DNA from: JBIOHJ01 sp044448905 | GTDB lineage: Bacteria; Bacteroidota; Bacteroidia; AKYH767-A; OLB10 | Assembly (NCBI GenBank): GCA_044448905.1 | Contig: JBIOHJ010000007.1 | Location: 1 to 43,745, forward strand | DNA length: 43,745 nucleotides | Direction of reading: 5' to 3' | Part shown: positions 1 to 7,111 of the stretch, one piece after another | How positions within the stretch are numbered: the stretch's first letter is position 1 | How the letters are laid out: each line of letters starts with the position of its first letter | Made by a program: the position numbers and the translations under genes | The notes under the pieces: generated by a model | Told to the model about the DNA's origin: nothing | The model's database searches: none | Seen by the model: only the letters and a program-made list of their open reading frames with translations

Positions 1-952
1 TAAATTCGAGTGAAAAGTTTCCATCCGATGGATTAGGAAAAAATTTTAAATCTTCGGCTTGCAGCTGGCTTAGGTTGGGTTCGCTTGCTTTTCTTTCGTT
101 TTTTATTTCAGCAACCGGGCTTTCGGTTTTTTCTGCCGGAGTTTCCTCTTCAACCTGCGGTTCTTCTTTTTCAATCACCATTATTTTTCTTTTAATTTTC
201 CGTAGCTCAGTTGAAGCCTGTTCCTTATCATCATAAACCCATTTGATGGATTTTTGAAGGCACAGGCTGTCTTTCGGGCATTTGACAATGCATTTTTTCA
301 TACAATTTGCAAGCAGGGTGTCGCCATCATTTATAATCATGCACCTGGCAATCGAAGGTGTTGTTTCGCTGTTGCCATCAGCAGGTATGCGATACATCAT
401 CAATTTCTTGTCGCCTTTTTCTCCGGGAGCTTTATCATTGCCTTTTTCCTTTTCACGCTGAATTTCGATGCGCAGTTCTTTCATTTGTTTCTTCAGCTCT
501 TCCATTTCCTTTTTAAACTCATCGTTGTTGAAGTGCTTCATTTCTTCGTTTGCACGTTTCCATTCCGCTTTCATTTTTTCCTTTTCTTCCTTATGCTTTG
601 CTTTCTCTTCGGGAGTCAGGTTTTCATCGTCTTCGTAATGGAAATAAAATCCTCCGGGAGGGTAGGGTGGAGTTGGCGGCATTGGCAATTCTGCTAAATC
701 AGGCATTTCAAAATCGAAATTGAAATTGAAATCATCCGAATCGAAATGAAAATCCCCGACAATGCTGGTGTCAGTCTTTACGGTTTTGCCATCCTCGTCT
801 TTGATAATGACAATACGGGTAAGCTTTTTCTTTTCATCTTTATTTTTTTCTTTTTCTTTTCCTGCATCCTGGGCGTTAGCCGCGCTGATGCCAAACAACA
901 TTGCACAGGCAAGCGCAAGGCTGGAAATTTTTTTGATAACTGGTGTTCTCAT
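1..952 (-). CDS. Secreted T9SS cargo protein, partial (3' end beyond window)
   Basis: This open frame runs from an ATG at 952 to the left edge without a stop, giving about 317 residues. The N-terminus is a typical signal peptide (basic start, hydrophobic core, cleavage near ANAQ, residue about 28). It is followed by a very Lys/Glu-rich stretch, a Phe/Asp-rich segment (HFDSDDFNFNFDFE), a proline patch (PPTPPYPPGG) and a long charged, probably helical region (about residues 110-170). A Cys cluster (CMKKCIVKCPKDSLC) comes next. Near the edge the motif FFPNPSDGNFSLEF marks the start of a type A T9SS C-terminal sorting domain. By family knowledge the protein should be exported and anchored or released by T9SS. 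The function of the body is not recognised. It is divergent from the glycosyltransferases. Confidence 0.8.
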   Translation of the reverse strand, partial: MRTPVIKKISSLALACAMLFGISAANAQDAGKEKEKNKDEKKKLTRIVIIKDEDGKTVKTDTSIVGDFHFDSDDFNFNFDFEMPDLAELPMPPTPPYPPGGFYFHYEDDENLTPEEKAKHKEEKEKMKAEWKRANEEMKHFNNDEFKKEMEELKKQMKELRIEIQREKEKGNDKAPGEKGDKKLMMYRIPADGNSETTPSIARCMIINDGDTLLANCMKKCIVKCPKDSLCLQKSIKWVYDDKEQASTELRKIKRKIMVIEKEEPQVEEETPAEKTESPVAEIKNERKASEPNLSQLQAEDLKFFPNPSDGNFSLEF

Positions 953-979
953 TTTTTTATGTTTTTAAAATTATGTCGA

Positions 980-987
980 CAAAACTA
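980..987 (-). promoter_or_regulatory. Candidate -7 box for the T9SS gene (TAGTTTTG)
   Basis: TAGTTTTG on the minus strand matches the Bacteroidota sigma-ABfr -7 consensus TAnnTTTG exactly. It lies 28 bp upstream of the ATG at 952, giving a leader of about 20 nt. No convincing -33 TTG is seen, so the call is tentative. Confidence 0.35.
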
Positions 988-1148
988 CATTCGTTAAAAT
1001 GCGTTTGGAGTTAATGCACGGTTAAAGTGGGTTAATGAAAAGTTAATTGTGAAATACAAACGTTAAAATTAACAGGAGGTAGCCCGAAGCTATCACATAG
1101 GCATGTGAGGTCATTTTTATAACTTAGCCCGCCTTATAAGTTTTCCGG

Positions 1149-2279
1149 TTGGTAAAAACGATCATCATATCTGTAATCAGCGACCTTGTTACCGACCAGC
1201 GTGTAAACCGGTCGGCATGGGCATTAACCAAAAACGGGCATCGTGCTGTATTGGTTGGACGAAAATTAAAAAAGAGCATACCGCTTGACAGGCGCCCTTA
1301 TAAAACATTTCGTTTTTCATTATGGTTCGAAAAAGGATTTATTTTTTATGCCACTTATAATATCCGTTTATTTTTTTATTTATTGTTTCATCATGCCGAT
1401 GTGCTGCTCGCAAACGACCTGGATACACTTCCGGCAAATTACCTTGTTTCCAAATTAAAAAACATTCCTCTTGTTTACGATAGTCATGAATATTATACAG
1501 GAGTTCCCGAACTGGAATACCGTCCGTTTATTCAAAAAATATGGAAGACGATTGAAAAATTTATTTTCCCGCAATTAACGCGCATCTGCACCGTTAATGA
1601 TTCAATCGCTAAATTGTACAGCGATGAGTATAAAAAAAACATTGTAGTGGTTCGTAATATTTCGGACGCATCTTTTGAGAAAATGAATTTTGATGCGCAG
1701 AAATTAAAAGCAGAAACGGGAATTGATAAAAATAAAAAAATAATTATCCTGCAAGGGTCGGGTATAAATATTGAGCGGGGTGCTGAAGAAGCTGTTGAAG
1801 CCATGAAGTATGTTGACAACGCGGTATTGCTGATAATAGGCGGTGGTGATGTGATGCCGTTTCTAAAAGAAATTGTTCATCAAAATAATCTCGAACAAAA
1901 AGTAATTTTTAAAGACCGCATGCCTTATCATCAGCTTATGCAATATACGCTTACAGCGGATGTGGGACTTTCGCTTGATAAGGGTACCAATCTTAATTAC
2001 CGTTTCAGCCTTCCTAATAAATTATTCGATTATATATACGCCAATGTGCCGGTACTGGGTTCACAGGTGGTGGAAGTAAAAAAAATAATAGACCAATATA
2101 AAATTGGAAGCACTATTGAAAATCACAACCCCGTGCATATTGCCGAAAAATTAAGTTTTATGCTTGCTGATGAAACCCGGGTTAGAGAGTGGAAAAAAAA
2201 TCTGGAAGCTGCAGCGAAAGAATTAACATGGGCTCATGAAGAAAAAAAGTTTTTAACTCTTTTCGATGGCATCCTCTGA
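1149..2279 (+). CDS. Glycosyltransferase family 4-like
   Basis: This is a 376-residue GT-B glycosyltransferase, probably cytosolic and peripheral to the membrane, transferring a sugar from a nucleotide sugar to a surface polysaccharide or lipid acceptor. The N-terminal acceptor domain has the ISDLVTDQRVNR start and YDSHEYYTGVPE motifs common in Bacteroidota GT4 proteins. The C-terminal half has the donor-domain pattern IILQGSG near 205, then LSLDKGTNLNYRFSLPNK and KLFDYIYANVPVLGS near 280-305. The start is TTG at 1149. An in-frame stop lies at 1137-1139 with no ATG between, and the conserved N-terminus requires this start. The 3' end overlaps the next glycosyltransferase by 14 bp, so the two are probably co-translated. 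Sugar specificity cannot be read from sequence. Confidence 0.85.
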   Translation: MVKTIIISVISDLVTDQRVNRSAWALTKNGHRAVLVGRKLKKSIPLDRRPYKTFRFSLWFEKGFIFYATYNIRLFFYLLFHHADVLLANDLDTLPANYLVSKLKNIPLVYDSHEYYTGVPELEYRPFIQKIWKTIEKFIFPQLTRICTVNDSIAKLYSDEYKKNIVVVRNISDASFEKMNFDAQKLKAETGIDKNKKIIILQGSGINIERGAEEAVEAMKYVDNAVLLIIGGGDVMPFLKEIVHQNNLEQKVIFKDRMPYHQLMQYTLTADVGLSLDKGTNLNYRFSLPNKLFDYIYANVPVLGSQVVEVKKIIDQYKIGSTIENHNPVHIAEKLSFMLADETRVREWKKNLEAAAKELTWAHEEKKFLTLFDGIL

Positions 2280-3420
2280 AAGACATCTGAACATAGTAAG
2301 CTTTGACGTTCCTTACCCTCCTACCTATGGTGGTGTAATTGATGTGTTTTATAAAATAAAAGCTTTGTATGAAAAAGGAATAAAAATTCACCTGCATTGT
2401 TTTCAATACGGGCGCGAGCGTTCCGAAGCGCTTGAAAAGCTTTGTCACAAAACGAATTATTATCCACGCAACATAGCGAAATCGCAGCTATTTAATAAGC
2501 TGCCGTATATTGTTATCTCGCGTTCTTCGGGCGAGTTGTTAAAAAATATTTCAGAAAATAATTTTCCTGTTTTGTTTGAAGGATTACACGCTTGTTATTA
2601 CCTTAATGATAAAAACCTTGGAGACCGTAAAAAAATTGTACGCACACACAACATTGAACATGATTATTACAACAACCTCGCTAAAGTAGAAAGCAATCTG
2701 TTTAAACGATATTATTTTTACAACGAAGCGGGAAAACTCGATTCATACGAGAGTATTTTATCATCAGCTGATTTTGTTGCCGCCATTTCAATTAACGATG
2801 CTGATTATTTTCAAACAAAATATAACAATGCATTTTACCTGCCTGCGTTTCATGCCAACGAGCAGGTAAAAAGCCATACCGGGAAAGGACATTATGCATT
2901 TTATCATGGCAACCTGAGTATTGGCGAAAATAATGCCGCTGCTTTGTGGCTGGTGAACGAAGTTTTTCCGGGCAGCAATGTGCAGCTTATTATTGCAGGC
3001 CATCGCCCATCCGAAGAATTACAAAATGCTGTTGAAAAGCTAAACAACGTTACCCTGATAAGCGATGTGAATGCAAAACAACTTCACCAGTTGATTGCTG
3101 ATGCGCATGTAAACATACTTCCTACATTTCAGCCTACAGGAATAAAGTTAAAACTACTTACTGCATTATTCAACGGGCGGTTTTGCCTCGTGAATCCGCC
3201 AATGATTGAAAATACAGGATTGGAAAAATTGTGTTCGGTAGCCGACAGCCCTAAACAAATGAAAGAAGAATTATCGCGTTTATTTAAAATTGATCATAAG
3301 GCTTCCGACATAAAGCTAAAAGAAAAAATCCTCAGCGATAAATTTTCAAACAAAACAAATATTGAAAAATTATTAACCCGTCTTTACGGCAATGAAACAG
3401 ATTTATTTTCTCAGTTATGA
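2266..3420 (+). CDS. Glycosyltransferase (GT-B fold)
   Basis: This 384-residue protein has a GT-B architecture. The N-terminus (SFDVPYPPTYGGVIDVFYK, residues about 12-30) is the typical GT4 start with the Gly-rich acceptor loop. The middle has FEGLHACYY and RTHNIEHDYY, and the C-terminal donor half has HGNLSIGENNAAALWL and a PTFQPTGIKLKLLTALFNGR segment near 290-310. The start codon ATG lies inside the previous gene (14-bp overlap), which argues for a two-gene operon acting on one glycan. The 3' end overlaps the convergent ftsE by 10 bp. The donor and acceptor are not recognisable. Confidence 0.85.
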   Translation: MASSERHLNIVSFDVPYPPTYGGVIDVFYKIKALYEKGIKIHLHCFQYGRERSEALEKLCHKTNYYPRNIAKSQLFNKLPYIVISRSSGELLKNISENNFPVLFEGLHACYYLNDKNLGDRKKIVRTHNIEHDYYNNLAKVESNLFKRYYFYNEAGKLDSYESILSSADFVAAISINDADYFQTKYNNAFYLPAFHANEQVKSHTGKGHYAFYHGNLSIGENNAAALWLVNEVFPGSNVQLIIAGHRPSEELQNAVEKLNNVTLISDVNAKQLHQLIADAHVNILPTFQPTGIKLKLLTALFNGRFCLVNPPMIENTGLEKLCSVADSPKQMKEELSRLFKIDHKASDIKLKEKILSDKFSNKTNIEKLLTRLYGNETDLFSQL

Positions 3421-4085
3421 TCAAAAATTTTTCCCTGCTCGCATTTAATTATTCGTGCCGGATATTTTTCAAATAATGAATAATTGTGTGTTGCCATCAG
3501 CACCGAAGTTCCTTCTTTGCTGATTTCAAATAAAAGGTTCATAATTTCTTTTGTGGTTTCCGGATCGAGATTACCGCTGGGCTCATCGGCTAAAATCACT
3601 TCGGGGTGATTTAGCAAAGCACGCGCAATTACAAGCCGTTGCTGTTCACCCCCTGAGAGTTCATGAGGCATTTTAAATCCTTTTGTTCCCAGTCCCACAT
3701 GATTTAATACTTCATTCATGCGTTCGTTTATTTTATTCTCATCATCCCACCCGGTAGCTTTCAGCACAAAAAGTAAATTATCTTTTGCAGACCGGTCGCT
3801 TAGCAATTGAAAATCCTGGAAAACAATGCCGAGCTTTCTTCTTAAGTAAGGGATTTGCTTGCTTTTTAAATTTATTAAATCAAACCCTGCAATGTTGCCG
3901 TTGCCCTGGTTTATTTTTATTTCACCGTAAAGCACTTTAAGCAAGCTGCTTTTTCCGCTGCCTGTTTTCCCGATGAGGTAAGCAAATTCACCCTTGTTTA
4001 AGCTTAATGCAACATTACTTAGTATCAGGTTTTTTTGCTGATAAATGTTGACACCTTCAAGTGAGATAATTGATTCGTTTGTCAC
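3411..4085 (-). CDS. ftsE: Cell-division ABC ATPase FtsE
   Basis: This is the FtsE-type ATP-binding subunit which, with the membrane protein FtsX, controls peptidoglycan hydrolysis at the septum. Counting from the longer possible start at 4106, it has Walker A GKTGSGKS (46-53), Q-loop VFQDF (95-99), signature LSGGEQQ (150-156), Walker B VILADEP (170-176) and the H-loop His 207. The frame opens with a TTG at 4106, but that codon sits inside an exact -7 promoter box (4104-4111). I therefore choose the GTG at 4085 (VTNESIISLEG), giving 224 residues, the usual FtsE length. No ftsX is adjacent; in Bacteroidota the two are often separated. A generic ABC transporter ATPase is the alternative. Confidence 0.85.
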   Translation of the reverse strand: MTNESIISLEGVNIYQQKNLILSNVALSLNKGEFAYLIGKTGSGKSSLLKVLYGEIKINQGNGNIAGFDLINLKSKQIPYLRRKLGIVFQDFQLLSDRSAKDNLLFVLKATGWDDENKINERMNEVLNHVGLGTKGFKMPHELSGGEQQRLVIARALLNHPEVILADEPSGNLDPETTKEIMNLLFEISKEGTSVLMATHNYSLFEKYPARIIKCEQGKIFDHN

Positions 4086-4103
4086 TGTAAAAATTTGGGT
4101 TTG

Positions 4104-4111
4104 CAAAGATA
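4104..4111 (-). promoter_or_regulatory. -7 promoter box of ftsE (TATCTTTG)
   Basis: TATCTTTG on the minus strand is an exact TAnnTTTG match. It predicts transcription starting near 4097, about 12 nt before the GTG at 4085 and downstream of the in-frame TTG at 4106. It thus decides the start codon. Confidence 0.55.
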
Positions 4112-4201
4112 TATTTTAAACTCAGGTTATTTGAATTTGTCAGAGCGGTATCTTGAGTGATAAAGAAATAAAAAATAAAAAAATCAGAAACTACTTTTAC
4201 A

Positions 4202-5353
4202 TTAATTAGCAAAAGTATTTAATCCTTTTTCCGCAGCAGCTTTGTTAAGCCAGCTTATCACAATCCTGTCGAATGTACCGGGGTTTTTATCATATGCTTT
4301 TTCTGCAATTTGTTTGTTGATGATTTGCTGCCGGTCGAATTTCAAAAATCCTCTTATCTGACTGATTAACTTTAATCGCTGATCTTTTTTCGACATGATA
4401 AGCTGCCGCAATTTTTCGGACGTATAGGATTGCAGCGTGTCGGGTAATTGATCGGCATAGATTTCTGTAAAATCAGAATTTGTTGCTTTAAGATAATCCA
4501 CTAAATCCCATTGGGCTTGTTTCAACTGGAAAAGATCTGATACTTTATAAAATAACCGCGACTGATAGGTCATTTCGTTTCCCATCAGGGCTGTTTTGTC
4601 AATCAACTGTTCCATTTTATAAAAGTCTTTCCCTTTCTCTCCGTAATAAATATAAGTTTCAAAAAAAGATTTTCCCAAATAATGTAAGCTGTCTTTTTCC
4701 TTGCACGTTAAAATCAAGGGGTTCCGTTTATGAATTTGCATATCATAAGGTATTCCCCCGGTACTTTTCGCAATTTCGCGCCATCCGCTTATTTCTTTAA
4801 TATAATTTGACGATTTGCAATATACAGTGTTTACAATAATTTTATTTGCTGCTGCATACGCATAAGCCTCCCTGTACTTTTCACCATCAAGGTTTACAAG
4901 CCCGTTGCCGACAAGAAAAATTACTTTAATGGCATCGGCACGTGTTGTCCATTGCATACCAAGTGTGGCAGCCTTTAACGCATGCCCGACAAGTTGATCG
5001 CCTTTTTCAATAGATGGCTTAAGCTTTGCCATTTCAAATGCAATGAACTCAAAATTGTTGGTGAGCGGGCAAAGGATTTTAACATACCCGTTTTCACGTC
5101 CAAAACTGGGGCGCGAAAATGCTACGATACCAACTCGGAAATCAGGTTGCGGGCGATAACTATAACATTGATTAATTATATCCCAGATATTATCGCGAAC
5201 ATCATCAATCAAACCATTGGTACTTCCACTTAAATCAAGGCAAAAAACTAAATCAATTGATGCGGTTTTTTGATTTGCGTTCGCCCCTTTGCAAACCATC
5301 AATACCATCACCACAAAAACGATCTGCTTAATTCTCTTTTTAAAAGTTTGCAT
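4202..5353 (-). CDS. Secreted von Willebrand factor A domain protein
   Basis: This 383-residue protein has an N-terminal signal peptide (hydrophobic residues about 9-22, cleavage near ANA). A VWA domain spans about residues 31-215. The MIDAS start DLSGS (Asp40, Ser42, Ser44) is present, but the usual later TDG is replaced by VGNG in IFLVGNGLVN, so metal binding may differ. The C-terminal 170 residues are a helical, charged domain with no recognised family. VWA domains bind protein ligands through a metal ion; the partner here is unknown. It is probably periplasmic. It is transcribed alone: the nearest upstream promoter box is at 5418-5425 and ftsE downstream has its own. Confidence 0.75.
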   Translation of the reverse strand: MQTFKKRIKQIVFVVMVLMVCKGANANQKTASIDLVFCLDLSGSTNGLIDDVRDNIWDIINQCYSYRPQPDFRVGIVAFSRPSFGRENGYVKILCPLTNNFEFIAFEMAKLKPSIEKGDQLVGHALKAATLGMQWTTRADAIKVIFLVGNGLVNLDGEKYREAYAYAAANKIIVNTVYCKSSNYIKEISGWREIAKSTGGIPYDMQIHKRNPLILTCKEKDSLHYLGKSFFETYIYYGEKGKDFYKMEQLIDKTALMGNEMTYQSRLFYKVSDLFQLKQAQWDLVDYLKATNSDFTEIYADQLPDTLQSYTSEKLRQLIMSKKDQRLKLISQIRGFLKFDRQQIINKQIAEKAYDKNPGTFDRIVISWLNKAAAEKGLNTFAN

Positions 5354-5417
5354 TGAATTTTATAACGCTTTACAGTTTACGGCTTTTTCGATCAAAAGTT
5401 TTGTATTTAAATATTTT

Positions 5418-5425
5418 CAAAATTA
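5418..5425 (-). promoter_or_regulatory. Candidate -7 box for the VWA gene (TAATTTTG)
   Basis: TAATTTTG on the minus strand is an exact consensus match located 65 bp upstream of the ATG at 5353. No clear -33 element was found. Confidence 0.4.
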
Positions 5426-5521
5426 AAAAGATAGATTTTCAGGAATGATTTTAAATACAGGTTTATTGAGCACTTATCAACAACGTTTTAATTTAATCTT
5501 ATTACATATTTATATTCAACC

Positions 5522-5529
5522 TAATTTTG
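5522..5529 (+). promoter_or_regulatory. Candidate -7 box (TAATTTTG) abutting the start of the 119-aa gene
   Basis: This exact TAnnTTTG match ends 5 bp before the ATG at 5535. If used, transcription would begin at or next to the start codon and give a leaderless mRNA. It could be chance in this A+T-rich region. Confidence 0.3.
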
Positions 5530-5534
5530 CATTC

Positions 5535-5894
5535 ATGGAAACAATAGATATTGAAATACTGAAATCACAATGGTCACTCCTGCTGCAAAAGATGGCAGCT
5601 TCGCTTGGTGAAGCGCCTGATTTACAGGGAATATTATTTTTGATAGGCGTACAGGAATTGGGTAAAGGGAATAAGAATTTTTCGAAAGATGAAAAGCAGG
5701 ACCTCATGCATATTGCAACCTGTAAGCTGCTAAGCTTTTATGGTTATTATGAACTGGAAAAAAAAGATGAAGAGGGCTGGCCACATTACAAATTAAAAAC
5801 AAAGCTGCCCAAAATGTCATTAAAGGAACAAGATATACTTTTGAAGCAATGCGTAATTGAATACTTTGAAAATAACGGAATTTTTGAGAAATGA
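5535..5894 (+). CDS. Conserved hypothetical protein, 119 aa
   Basis: This is a small, soluble, probably helical protein with no signal peptide or membrane segment. It begins METIDIEILKSQW and contains a QGILFLIGVQELGKG segment and a charged middle. The frame extends upstream to 5445, but those 30 residues are Leu/Ile/Phe-rich and unlike a signal peptide. The ATG at 5535 follows a -7 box directly, so I use that start. The pattern of an ILFLIGVQELG core followed by KDEKQDLMHIATCKLLS looks like a conserved Bacteroidota protein, but I cannot name a function. It is convergent with the lipoprotein gene downstream. Confidence 0.6.
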   Translation: METIDIEILKSQWSLLLQKMAASLGEAPDLQGILFLIGVQELGKGNKNFSKDEKQDLMHIATCKLLSFYGYYELEKKDEEGWPHYKLKTKLPKMSLKEQDILLKQCVIEYFENNGIFEK

Positions 5895-5914
5895 AGTTTT
5901 AATAAAAGGCCTTT

Positions 5915-6274
5915 CTATTTGAGCACTATCGTTTTTTCAACCTGTTTAGATTGTTCAAGCCGGATATAGTCCTTTACCTCAAGCGATCCTTTGCTCACTT
6001 CAACAAACAAAACTGCTTCAAGTTTAAAAGAAAAGGACGCTTGTCCGCTGCCATCAGTAACCTGCGACTGGTAAACATCGGCCTGTGCTCCTGTATTGGG
6101 GCTAATAACACTATCCTGCTTTAAAATGACCAGCGCGCCCGAAACCGGGTTGCTAACAGAGTCAACAACTGTTACAATGGCATCGGCAGGACCAGTTTTC
6201 CGGCACGAGTAAAATGCACTAACAACTGTAGATAAAATGAAGGCTATACAAAAGGCATTTACAATTGGTTTCAT
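5915..6274 (-). CDS. Small lipoprotein with an Ig-like/carboxypeptidase-regulatory-like domain
   Basis: This 119-residue protein starts at the ATG at 6274 with a lipoprotein signal peptide ending VSAFYSC, where the Cys would be lipidated. After it come AIVTVVDSVSNPVSGALVILKQDS and a later TDGSGQASFSF segment. This is the pattern of a small beta-sandwich of the carboxypeptidase-regulatory/CNA-B type, with a turn of the form DGSGQA. An upstream in-frame TTG at 6307 lies at the predicted transcription start of the -7 box at 6315-6322, so the ATG is preferred. It is probably envelope-anchored; its role is unknown. It is divergent from the cyclophilin gene. Confidence 0.7.
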   Translation of the reverse strand: MKPIVNAFCIAFILSTVVSAFYSCRKTGPADAIVTVVDSVSNPVSGALVILKQDSVISPNTGAQADVYQSQVTDGSGQASFSFKLEAVLFVEVSKGSLEVKDYIRLEQSKQVEKTIVLK

Positions 6275-6289
6275 TTGAGCTTTTTTTAG

Positions 6290-6297
6290 TAAACTTG
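6290..6297 (+). promoter_or_regulatory. Candidate -7 box for the cyclophilin gene (TAAACTTG)
   Basis: TAAACTTG matches TAnnTTTG at 7 of 8 positions and has a TTG 22 bp upstream (6265-6267), a plausible -33 spacing. The predicted leader is about 33 nt. Confidence 0.35.
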
Positions 6298-6314
6298 CAA
6301 TCCGCAATTTAAAA

Positions 6315-6322
6315 CAAAATTA
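6315..6322 (-). promoter_or_regulatory. -7 box of the lipoprotein gene (TAATTTTG)
   Basis: An exact consensus match on the minus strand, 40 bp upstream of the ATG at 6274. It overlaps the divergent promoter region of the cyclophilin gene. Confidence 0.45.
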
Positions 6323-6336
6323 TAAATTCTATACAC

Positions 6337-7011
6337 ATGAAAATTAAAATTTATTCATTCGCCTTACTCATTTCTATCATGACCACAACCACATTTGCCC
6401 AATCCGACAAAAAAGGCGCTCCTGCCGCCAAAGACCATATTGTACAGGTAACAACTGATTACGGATCAATGAAAATTAAGCTATACAACGAAACGCCCAA
6501 ACACCGCGATAATTTTTTAAAATTAGCTAAAGAAGGTTTTTATAACGGAACACTTTTCCATAGAGTAATGAGTGCCTTTATGTTGCAAGGCGGTGACCCC
6601 GATTCGAAAAATGCGGCTCCTGATAAAATGCTCGGAGCAGGCGACATTGGCTATACGGTTCCGGCTGAATTCAATCCTGCTTTATATCATAAAAAAGGCG
6701 CGTTGTGTGCAGCACGCAGAGAAACCCCAACCAAAGAATCCAGCGGATGCCAGTTTTATATTGTTCAGGGAAAAAAATATACTGATGCTGAACTTGATCA
6801 AATGGAAGCGCGTGCAGGAATTAAATACACTGCCGACCAACGCAAAGTATATACCACCGTTGGAGGCACTCCATTTTTAGATATGAGCTACACCGTGTAT
6901 GGAGAAGTAATTGAGGGGATGGATGTGATTGATAAAATTTGTGCTGTGCCCACAAAACCCGGTGACCGCCCGGTGAAGGATGTGAAAATGACAGTAAAAG
7001 TAATTCAGTAA
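6337..7011 (+). CDS. Exported cyclophilin-type peptidyl-prolyl cis-trans isomerase
   Basis: This 224-residue enzyme catalyses cis-trans isomerisation of X-Pro bonds, presumably assisting protein folding in the periplasm. A signal peptide covers residues 1-21 (cleavage after TTFA, before QSDKK). The cyclophilin fold begins at about residue 35. The catalytic FHRV (Arg76) and the substrate-binding MLQGGD (Gln84) are intact, as are SGCQFYIV and YTVYGEVIEGMDVIDKI near the C-terminus. An insertion of about 25 residues with KKYTDAELDQMEARAG between the core strands is common in Bacteroidota members. It stands alone and is followed by a terminator-like hairpin at 7069-7106. Confidence 0.92.
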   Translation: MKIKIYSFALLISIMTTTTFAQSDKKGAPAAKDHIVQVTTDYGSMKIKLYNETPKHRDNFLKLAKEGFYNGTLFHRVMSAFMLQGGDPDSKNAAPDKMLGAGDIGYTVPAEFNPALYHKKGALCAARRETPTKESSGCQFYIVQGKKYTDAELDQMEARAGIKYTADQRKVYTTVGGTPFLDMSYTVYGEVIEGMDVIDKICAVPTKPGDRPVKDVKMTVKVIQ

Positions 7012-7025
7012 AAAAACTACGGTTT

Positions 7026-7050
7026 AATTCTCTTCGTTGAGAAGAGAATT
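7026..7050 (+). other. Hairpin between the cyclophilin gene and pheS
   Basis: AATTCTCTTC pairs perfectly with GAAGAGAATT (10 bp, 5-nt loop). No T-run follows, so on its own it is not a canonical terminator. It may stabilise the 3' end of the cyclophilin mRNA or belong to a pheS leader. Confidence 0.5.
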
Positions 7051-7068
7051 TAAAAACCCTTAATTTAG

Positions 7069-7106
7069 CCCCGCCATGCCTGAAGCGTGACGGGGTTTAT
7101 TTTTTT
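7069..7106 (+). terminator. Rho-independent terminator (or attenuator) ahead of pheS
   Basis: CCCCGCCATGC (7069-7079) pairs with GCGTGACGGGG (7085-7095) with one mismatch and one G-T wobble around a 5-nt loop. It is followed directly by TTTATTTTTTT. The T-run ends only 5 bp before the pheS ATG at 7112. It serves as terminator for the cyclophilin gene and may attenuate transcription into pheS. Confidence 0.7.
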
Positions 7107-7111
7107 GTTGT

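Noticed and set aside
254..997. Plus-strand ORFs rich in Phe/Leu at the left edge
   Set aside because: They are the complement of the Lys/Glu-rich minus-strand T9SS gene, whose signal peptide and sorting motif are clear.
953..1148. A tRNA or small RNA gene in the 196-bp gap
   Set aside because: No GGTTCGA-type T-loop or cloverleaf was found; only short imperfect inverted repeats are present.
5445..5534. Longer start for the 119-aa protein
   Set aside because: The added 30 residues do not resemble a signal peptide and precede the exact -7 box next to the internal ATG.
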